Below are positions 1 through 3,478 of a stretch of 5,881 nt of DNA, piece by piece (position 1 is the first letter of the stretch; each line of letters opens with the position of its first letter). Source of the stretch: Desulfotomaculum sp. (GTDB lineage Bacteria > Bacillota > Desulfotomaculia > Desulfotomaculales > Nap2-2B); NCBI GenBank assembly GCA_003445555.1, contig DMDI01000182.1, positions 1 to 5,881 on the forward strand, given 5' to 3'. Below the pieces are notes generated by a model that worked only from the letters and a program-made list of their open reading frames with translations, was not told the DNA's origin and ran no database searches. The translations under genes were made by a program, and so were the position numbers.

Positions 1-30
1 CAGATACAAAATACAATTTTTGAATTTCAT

Positions 31-44
31 CCGCCGGCTGGCGG
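31..44. repeat. GC-rich palindromic repeat, copy 1
   Basis: CCGCC (31-35) and GGCGG (40-44) form a 5-bp inverted repeat around GGCT, in otherwise AT-rich sequence. Read on the minus strand, CGCCAGCCGGCGGAT matches positions 3140-3154 at 14 of 15 bases. Both copies are followed on the same side by AT-rich sequence containing AAATTCAAAA. This is therefore a dispersed intergenic repeat present twice in opposite orientation. It suggests that the first 45 bases are intergenic even though the frame of the next gene stays open to the window edge. Confidence 0.6.
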
Positions 45-45
45 A

Positions 46-546
46 GTGACTTTTAACTTTTTTCTCATGTCTCATCTTGGTGATAACGGTTTTTCCAAAA
101 TAAACGGCCAAAGCTTTCTTAAAAGCAGCCCTCCTTTTGCCGCCATTGGTAACTTGGACGAACTTCAGGCGTGGCTTTCATTACTGATTTCTTTTTTGCC
201 CGAAAAAGAGGTTTCTCTTAAAAGAATAATTAAGACTTTAGGGAGTCTTTCCGGACAAATTGCCGGCTGTGTTAAGGGAGAAATCGACAAGGAAGAAATA
301 GGCTTTTTGGAAAAAGAGGCGGAGAAAGCTGAAAAAGAAGCCGGCCGGGTAAAAGAGTTTTTGATTTTTACCAAGCGCGAGGCGGCGCTTTTAAATATTA
401 GTCGCACCGTTTGCCGTCGGGCAGAACGGAGTTTAGTGGCTTTAAACCAAAAAGAGATTGTTTCTCCCCGTAGCCTTGCCTACCTTAACCGTCTTTCTAC
501 CCTTCTTTTCTGGTGGGCGGTTTTAGCCTCAAATCCCGAGGTTTGA
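46..546 (+). CDS. Divergent PduO/MMAB-type cob(I)alamin adenosyltransferase homologue
   Basis: This family transfers adenosyl from ATP to cob(I)alamin to make adenosylcobalamin, as a cytosolic trimer of helical bundles. Seen here, numbering from the GTG start: LGDNGFS at 11-17 resembles the ATP-binding GDxGFS/GDxGTT loop, GNLDEL at 35-40 matches the GTxDEL motif, RTVCRRAER at 120-128 is the diagnostic helix with ATP-contacting arginines, and YLNRLS at 146-151 is the conserved C-terminal signature. Oddities: the Thr/Lys residues normally before GD are absent, the usual ILPGG-like loop reads IFTK (107-110), and the region around 50-100 is rich in Lys and Glu. The protein has 166 residues against about 180-195 for typical members. 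GTG at 46 abuts a palindrome; ATG at 67 (159 residues) is an alternative. Neither has a Shine-Dalgarno sequence, and the frame has no stop back to position 1. Family membership is strong; catalytic competence is uncertain. Confidence 0.85.
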   Translation: MTFNFFLMSHLGDNGFSKINGQSFLKSSPPFAAIGNLDELQAWLSLLISFLPEKEVSLKRIIKTLGSLSGQIAGCVKGEIDKEEIGFLEKEAEKAEKEAGRVKEFLIFTKREAALLNISRTVCRRAERSLVALNQKEIVSPRSLAYLNRLSTLLFWWAVLASNPEV

Positions 547-587
547 AGCTATTTAACCCCCGGAGTTGATTGGCTTCAAACCTCGGG
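535..587. terminator. Perfect 15-bp inverted repeat between convergent genes, possible bidirectional 3' hairpin
   Basis: CCCGAGGTTTGAAGC (535-549) is repeated exactly in reverse complement at 573-587, with a 23-nt loop. The left arm contains the last codons and TGA stop (544-546) of the adenosyltransferase-like gene. The right arm ends 15 bases before the stop of the opposing methyltransferase gene. The position suits a bidirectional terminator or mRNA 3'-end stabiliser. No T-run follows the stem on either strand (AAAAC after it on +, ATTTG on -), so it is not a canonical intrinsic terminator. The structure is certain; the function is inferred. Confidence 0.55.
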
Positions 588-602
588 AAAACTTAACGGC
601 GA

Positions 603-1883
603 TTATTTCAAATGACTGGTTTTGAAGATAAAAATTTCCCGGGAAATGGTTTGGCCGGGGTGGAAGAAAATAATGGAGCGGCGGGGAGTGATTTTTAAGC
701 TTAAAAGCTTGGCGCCGGGAATCTTTGGGCTCACAAAATCTTGGGGGGAAAATCCTAATTGGCGCAGTTTCTCCAAAATCTCAAGTTGGAAGAATTGGTT
801 TTTAAGCTTAAAGACAGGAAAAATAATCACCACCGCAGCGTCTTTTTTAAGCACCGGTTTTAACCCCGTAAAGGCGCTAAGGTAAAAAGAAGCAAGGCGG
901 GCAATTTCCTGCCTCATTTGGTGGGGAGAAAAATATTTTGCCCGTGGTGGACCTAAATATGGTTCGCTAACAATAGCGTCAACGCTTTGAGAAGGCAGTT
1001 TGGAAGAAAGAACGCGCACATCGCTTTCAAAAATTTTAAGAGAGTAATCTTTTTTATTTAAAGAATACTGACTAAAGAGCCAATCAAGATTTTTTTTCGT
1101 TGCCTCGATGGCTTTTGGGTTTTTATCGGCGCCGATAATGTTTTTATAGCCTAAAAGAATTAGCTCCTGAAGAAAAGTGCCGCTACCGCAAAAAGGATCC
1201 AAAAAAGTTTGGTTTTTCTCCTTGCCGGCCAAATTAATCATTATTTTTGCCAGTTTTGGCGGGATCATCCCCGAATGGGGGTCTTTTTGGGGCCGCTGGT
1301 AGTCGCGGAAACTGTAGCTTTGATAATCCTGCAAAGCGGTGGTTTTGCCAACATAAATATTTTGCCTGCCATTGGCAAGCATCAGCTCAAAGCCGGTTTT
1401 TAAAAGCTTTTTTTGGTCCACGATGAAACTAGGGATTTTTCTTTCCCGCCAACGCAGATAGTGGACTTTTGTTTTTTGGTTAAGGTAAGAGGCAATTTTA
1501 GGGCAGGAAAACCAAAGCCGGTTCAGGCCTTTAAAACCGCCGCCGCCATTGTAGACGCTGATAGCAAAATGAGAGGAAGGCGTTTTCTCTTTTAAAAAGA
1601 AGTTTTTGAATTTTTCGCTTTCAGTTTCTTTTAAAAGATTATCGGGAAAATTTTTCGGCTCGTATTTTTTAAAAATCTCGCCTATTTTTACCGCGCTTCC
1701 GAGGGTGTTGATAAGCTTTTCGGTGTCAATTTTTCCCTTTGTTTCGACAATTAAAATTTCCTCCGAAGCCTCCAAAATTGAAAATTTAGCTTTTTCCCGG
1801 GCAAGAACATTAACAATATCTGCTTTGCAGAGGGAGTGATTAGTGCCCAAGACGAAATAGTATTGATATTTTTCTTTTGCCAT
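603..1883 (-). CDS. THUMP-domain Trm11/Trm-G10-like RNA (guanine-N2) methyltransferase
   Basis: The 426 residues have the architecture of Trm11/archaeal Trm-G10, which uses S-adenosylmethionine to methylate N2 of G10 in tRNA. Residues 1-75 are a ferredoxin-like N-terminal region, about 80-180 a THUMP-like RNA-binding region, and 190-426 a Rossmann-fold methyltransferase. The pre-motif RDYQRP (193-198) followed by PPKLAKIMINLA (208-219) is typical of the family. Motif I is FLDPFCGSGT (227-236), motif II is IGADKNP (250-256), and the motif IV position reads DAIVSEPYLGPP (302-313). The end (GQTISREIFIF, 410-420) resembles the GQxxxREI tail of Trm-G10 proteins. Motif IV has SEPY in place of the DPPY usual in this superfamily, so the target could differ; a DNA methylase is less likely because THUMP-like sequence precedes the domain. 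The start is supported by AGGA 8 nt upstream. The gene is convergent with the gene before it and divergent from the gene after it. Confidence 0.85.
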   Translation of the reverse strand: MAKEKYQYYFVLGTNHSLCKADIVNVLAREKAKFSILEASEEILIVETKGKIDTEKLINTLGSAVKIGEIFKKYEPKNFPDNLLKETESEKFKNFFLKEKTPSSHFAISVYNGGGGFKGLNRLWFSCPKIASYLNQKTKVHYLRWRERKIPSFIVDQKKLLKTGFELMLANGRQNIYVGKTTALQDYQSYSFRDYQRPQKDPHSGMIPPKLAKIMINLAGKEKNQTFLDPFCGSGTFLQELILLGYKNIIGADKNPKAIEATKKNLDWLFSQYSLNKKDYSLKIFESDVRVLSSKLPSQSVDAIVSEPYLGPPRAKYFSPHQMRQEIARLASFYLSAFTGLKPVLKKDAAVVIIFPVFKLKNQFFQLEILEKLRQLGFSPQDFVSPKIPGAKLLSLKITPRRSIIFFHPGQTISREIFIFKTSHLK

Positions 1884-1891
1884 TGCTGTTT

Positions 1892-1895
1892 TCCT
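1892..1895 (-). promoter_or_regulatory. Shine-Dalgarno-like AGGA for the methyltransferase
   Basis: On the minus strand TAGGA precedes ATG with AGGA 8 nt from the start codon, a normal spacing. It is the only gene in the window with a plausible ribosome binding site, and it supports the start at 1883. Confidence 0.5.
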
Positions 1896-1955
1896 ATTTT
1901 CTCATACTGTGGAAATTTTTGGAGTTAAATTTTAGATGGTTATTATTGCCATCGC

Positions 1956-1979
1956 CTAAATTGCTATATAGCAATTTAG
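1956..1979. promoter_or_regulatory. Perfect 24-bp palindrome in divergent spacer (operator and/or overlapping divergent promoters)
   Basis: The half-site CTAAATTGCTAT (1956-1967) is followed directly by its exact reverse complement, with no spacer. It lies between the divergent methyltransferase and HD-domain genes, 72 bp from the former and 143 bp from the latter. Its centre gives TTGCTATATA on both strands, resembling the TTTGCTATAAT promoter cores found elsewhere in the window, so it could be two overlapping extended -10 elements sharing TATATA at 1965-1970. No convincing -35 box is seen on either side. A dimeric repressor site is an equal alternative. There is no T-run and no gene end nearby, so a terminator is unlikely. 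Confidence 0.55.
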
Positions 1980-2023
1980 TGCTTAACGATTTTTGCCGTT
2001 TTAACGCCTAATTTTAATCGCTT

Positions 2024-2036
2024 TTTGCTATAATGA
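2024..2036 (+). promoter_or_regulatory. Extended -10 promoter upstream of the HD-domain gene
   Basis: TTTGCTATAATGA contains a perfect TATAAT at 2029-2034 preceded by the extended -10 TG (2026-2027). No good -35 hexamer lies at 16-18 bp, so the promoter would depend on the extended -10. The predicted transcription start is near 2041, giving a leader of about 82 nt for the gene at 2123. The start of that leader can form a 5-bp hairpin, CAGAT (2037-2041) with ATCTG (2046-2050). The identical 13-mer recurs at 2715-2727. Confidence 0.65.
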
Positions 2037-2122
2037 CAGATGACAATCTGACTATTTTATTGTTTTGAGTGATAAAAAAACTTGCCAAAAGTGGCCCGTT
2101 TAGTTTTTCTAAATAGCAGATT

Positions 2123-2665
2123 ATGAACGATAAAAAACCTCATTCCCATCCGGACTATAAGATAGAGAAGGCAATAATTTTTCTGGTTAATGAGTTTAGC
2201 CAATCAGGGCGTAATCCTAAGCCGGTGATTTTCCATAGCATCCGCGTAGGAATGAGATTATATAAAGAAAGCAAAAAACCAGAGGTGGTTATGGCCGGCT
2301 TTTTGCACGATCTTTTGGAGGATACAAAGGTGACCGAAGAAAAAATAGAAGAAAACTTTGGGAAGAAGGTGTTGGCGTTAGTTAAAGCAAATAGCGAGGA
2401 TAGAAAGATAAAGAACGAGAGAGAAAGAAATGAAGAAATGCTTTGTCGCTGCGCTAATTCTGGTGGAGAAGCAATGATGATTAAAGCGGCAGACATACTA
2501 GATAACAGCGACTTTTACTGTCTGGCTGGTAATAAAAAGAGGAGAATTCTTTTGGAAAAATTAGCTTTCGCGATTGATCAATTTAGGCCGCAATTAAAAG
2601 GTGAGCCCATTTTTAAAGAGCTAGAGGAAAAATATCAAAAACTAGAAAGGCGCTTTCTTAATTAA
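2123..2665 (+). CDS. HD-domain phosphohydrolase, SpoT/Mesh1-like (small alarmone hydrolase type)
   Basis: The 180 residues match the HD domain found in RelA/SpoT proteins and Mesh1, a Mn-dependent hydrolase that removes pyrophosphate from (p)ppGpp. Visible metal and catalytic positions are H38 (in VIFHSIRV), H62-D63 and E66-D67 (LHDLLEDT, 61-68), FGKKVLALV (79-87), and D124 in IKAADILDN (120-128), which corresponds to the usual IKLADRLxN. There is no synthetase, TGS or ACT domain, so this is a stand-alone hydrolase; the C-terminus is a charged helix. Substrate is inferred: other HD_4-type enzymes act on different nucleotides. ATG at 2123 is the first start after an in-frame stop at 2114-2116; no Shine-Dalgarno is seen. 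Arginine codons are AGA/AGG in 8 of 12 cases and ATA isoleucine is frequent, unlike the ATPase gene downstream, which hints at a different origin. Confidence 0.82.
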   Translation: MNDKKPHSHPDYKIEKAIIFLVNEFSQSGRNPKPVIFHSIRVGMRLYKESKKPEVVMAGFLHDLLEDTKVTEEKIEENFGKKVLALVKANSEDRKIKNERERNEEMLCRCANSGGEAMMIKAADILDNSDFYCLAGNKKRRILLEKLAFAIDQFRPQLKGEPIFKELEEKYQKLERRFLN

Positions 2666-2714
2666 TTTATCGCCTTATTCTTCAAGGGTTAAATTGCTTA
2701 GTTTTCCCGCCATC

Positions 2715-2727
2715 TTTGCTATAATGA
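2715..2727 (+). promoter_or_regulatory. Extended -10 promoter placed for a leaderless transcript
   Basis: TTTGCTATAATGA is identical to 2024-2036. TATAAT lies at 2720-2725 with TG at 2717-2718. A weak -35 candidate TTGCTT (2694-2699) is 20 bp away, too far to be convincing. The expected transcription start, about 2732, falls directly before ATG at 2733, so the mRNA would be essentially leaderless. Confidence 0.65.
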
Positions 2728-2732
2728 AGAAT

Positions 2733-3107
2733 ATGACTGATGATATAACCGGCTTACCGGATAAAGAGCGGGAAGTGAGGACAGAAAATGGCTTTAGTGA
2801 GGAAAGGGTGCCGATTATTGAGGTGGGTCGGGAACCGGAAGTGACGCCTGAAACAGGAATTGAGAAATTAGAAAAGGAGCAGTATATTTTGCCAACGCCG
2901 GTTTTAGACGATCAAACCGGCGAAGTTTTGGTTTCCCCGCCCGCGCCGGTAGCGCCAGAGATTATTTTGCCCATAACAGCGGAAGAATATCAAATGGGGC
3001 TTGAAGCAAAAATTGAGGATTCCCTGCGCTGGTTGGCGGAATGGTCAAAACGATTAATAAAGCTTTTGGGGGAGAAAGTGGGGTTTGCGGGGAAGCACAC
3101 AGGATAA
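2733..3107 (+). CDS. Hypothetical protein, acidic and proline-containing with C-terminal basic amphipathic helix
   Basis: I do not recognise a family. From ATG 2733 it has 124 residues. Residues 1-50 are rich in Glu, Asp, Arg and Lys and look disordered. Residues 51-82 are proline- and valine-rich (LPTPVLDD, VSPPAPVAPEIILP). Residues 82-113 look helical with tryptophans and basic residues (SLRWLAEWSKRLIKLL, 97-112). No signal peptide or membrane segment is visible. Alternative starts are ATG 2724 (127 residues) and TTG 2694 (137 residues). Both lie at or before the predicted transcription start of the -10 box at 2720-2725, so 2733 is preferred; no Shine-Dalgarno is present. The same-strand neighbour 371 bp downstream is the membrane ATPase, but repeats separate them and a functional link is only a guess. 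Sensible coding composition and its own promoter favour a real gene. Confidence 0.7.
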   Translation: MTDDITGLPDKEREVRTENGFSEERVPIIEVGREPEVTPETGIEKLEKEQYILPTPVLDDQTGEVLVSPPAPVAPEIILPITAEEYQMGLEAKIEDSLRWLAEWSKRLIKLLGEKVGFAGKHTG

Positions 3108-3139
3108 ACGCGAAATTAATGTAAAACGAAAAGTCAAAA

Positions 3140-3151
3140 CGCCAGCTGGCG
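3140..3151. repeat. GC-rich palindromic repeat, copy 2
   Basis: CGCCAGCTGGCG is a perfect 12-bp palindrome, followed by GAT and AT-rich sequence containing AAATTCAAAA. It is the inverted counterpart of the copy at 31-44, with 14 of 15 bases matching over 3140-3154. Confidence 0.6.
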
Positions 3152-3217
3152 GATAAAAATGCAAATTCAAAATTCAAAAACAAAAAATAAACTCAAATCT
3201 CAAATCGCAAAGGAATT

Positions 3218-3310
3218 TGTAGGGGTCGACCCATGTGTCGACCCGATTAATGGTTTTAAATAAACAGGCACGGACCCTTTGACGAGCGGACACATGGGTC
3301 CGCCCCTACA
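3218..3310. repeat. BIME-like pair of inverted REP hairpins with outer GTAG
   Basis: Left unit: GTAG (3219-3222), then an 8-bp stem GGGTCGAC/GTCGACCC (3223-3230 with 3237-3244) around a CCATGT loop. Right unit, on the minus strand: GTAG (3309-3306), then a 6-bp stem GCGGAC/GTCCGC (3303-3298 with 3291-3286) around the same CCATGT loop. The units face each other across 41 bp. GTAG at the foot of a hairpin is the hallmark of REP sequences mobilised by REP-associated tyrosine transposases (RAYTs, IS200/IS605-like). The stems differ at two base pairs, and both changes are compensated. No transposase is encoded in the window. Confidence 0.75.
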
Positions 3311-3360
3311 GAATTGTATTTACCATGTAGTTTTGACATTTGCCATTTGCGTTTTGAGTT

Positions 3361-3395
3361 TTTATACTTAATACCTAATACTAAATACTTAATAC
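3361..3395. repeat. Five tandem degenerate heptamers ending in ATAC
   Basis: The units are TTTATAC, TTAATAC, CTAATAC, TAAATAC and TTAATAC, 35 bases with exact period 7. Each keeps ATAC at its end. It is a short tandem repeat with no coding potential. Confidence 0.7.
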
Positions 3396-3423
3396 TATTT
3401 TCTTACATTTATTTATTTAGATT

Positions 3424-3450
3424 TTATTTAAAATTTGTTATTTAAAATTT
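3424..3450. repeat. 13-nt AT-rich direct repeat
   Basis: TTATTTAAAATTT occurs at 3424-3436 and again at 3438-3450, separated by one G. It is AT-rich upstream sequence of the ATPase gene and could act as an UP-like element or be simple repeat expansion. Confidence 0.5.
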
Positions 3451-3478
3451 AAAATTAATTAATTTTTGCATTACGAAT

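Larger units (their letters stand above)
3108..3478. other. Gene-free, AT-rich repeat cluster
   Basis: This 371-bp spacer has no credible ORF. In order it holds a GC-rich palindrome (3140-3151), AT-rich degenerate runs of the AAATTCAAAA type, a REP pair (3218-3310), a heptamer array (3361-3395), a 13-nt direct repeat (3424-3450) and an AT-rich approach to the ATPase start. Sequences on the two sides of the REP pair are loosely inverted copies: AACTCAAATCTCAAATCGCAAA on the left (about 3189-3210) resembles the reverse complement of 3331-3363. No clear promoter for the downstream gene was found. Confidence 0.7.

Noticed and set aside
541..609. Recoding of UGA as glycine, which would extend the first gene past 546.
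   Set aside because: The family's C-terminal motif is already complete before this stop, and all other genes read normally with the standard code.
2040..2051. Mini-ORF ATG ACA ATC TGA right at the predicted transcription start of the HD gene leader.
   Set aside because: Only three codons, no Shine-Dalgarno, and it coincides with a small hairpin. It is too short to distinguish from chance.
2155..2496. 113-codon open frame on the minus strand within the HD gene.
   Set aside because: It is antisense to the conserved HD motifs, with biased composition and no family resemblance.
2647..2676. Inverted AAGGCG/CGCCTT around the stop of the HD gene as a terminator.
   Set aside because: A 6-bp stem with an 18-nt AT-rich loop and no T-run; not convincing.
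3218..3310. Reading the TGTAGGGG inverted repeats as ends of an ordinary MITE with target duplication.
   Set aside because: Each end folds on its own behind GTAG, which fits a REP pair better. The flanking AATT on both sides is too short and self-complementary to count as a target duplication.
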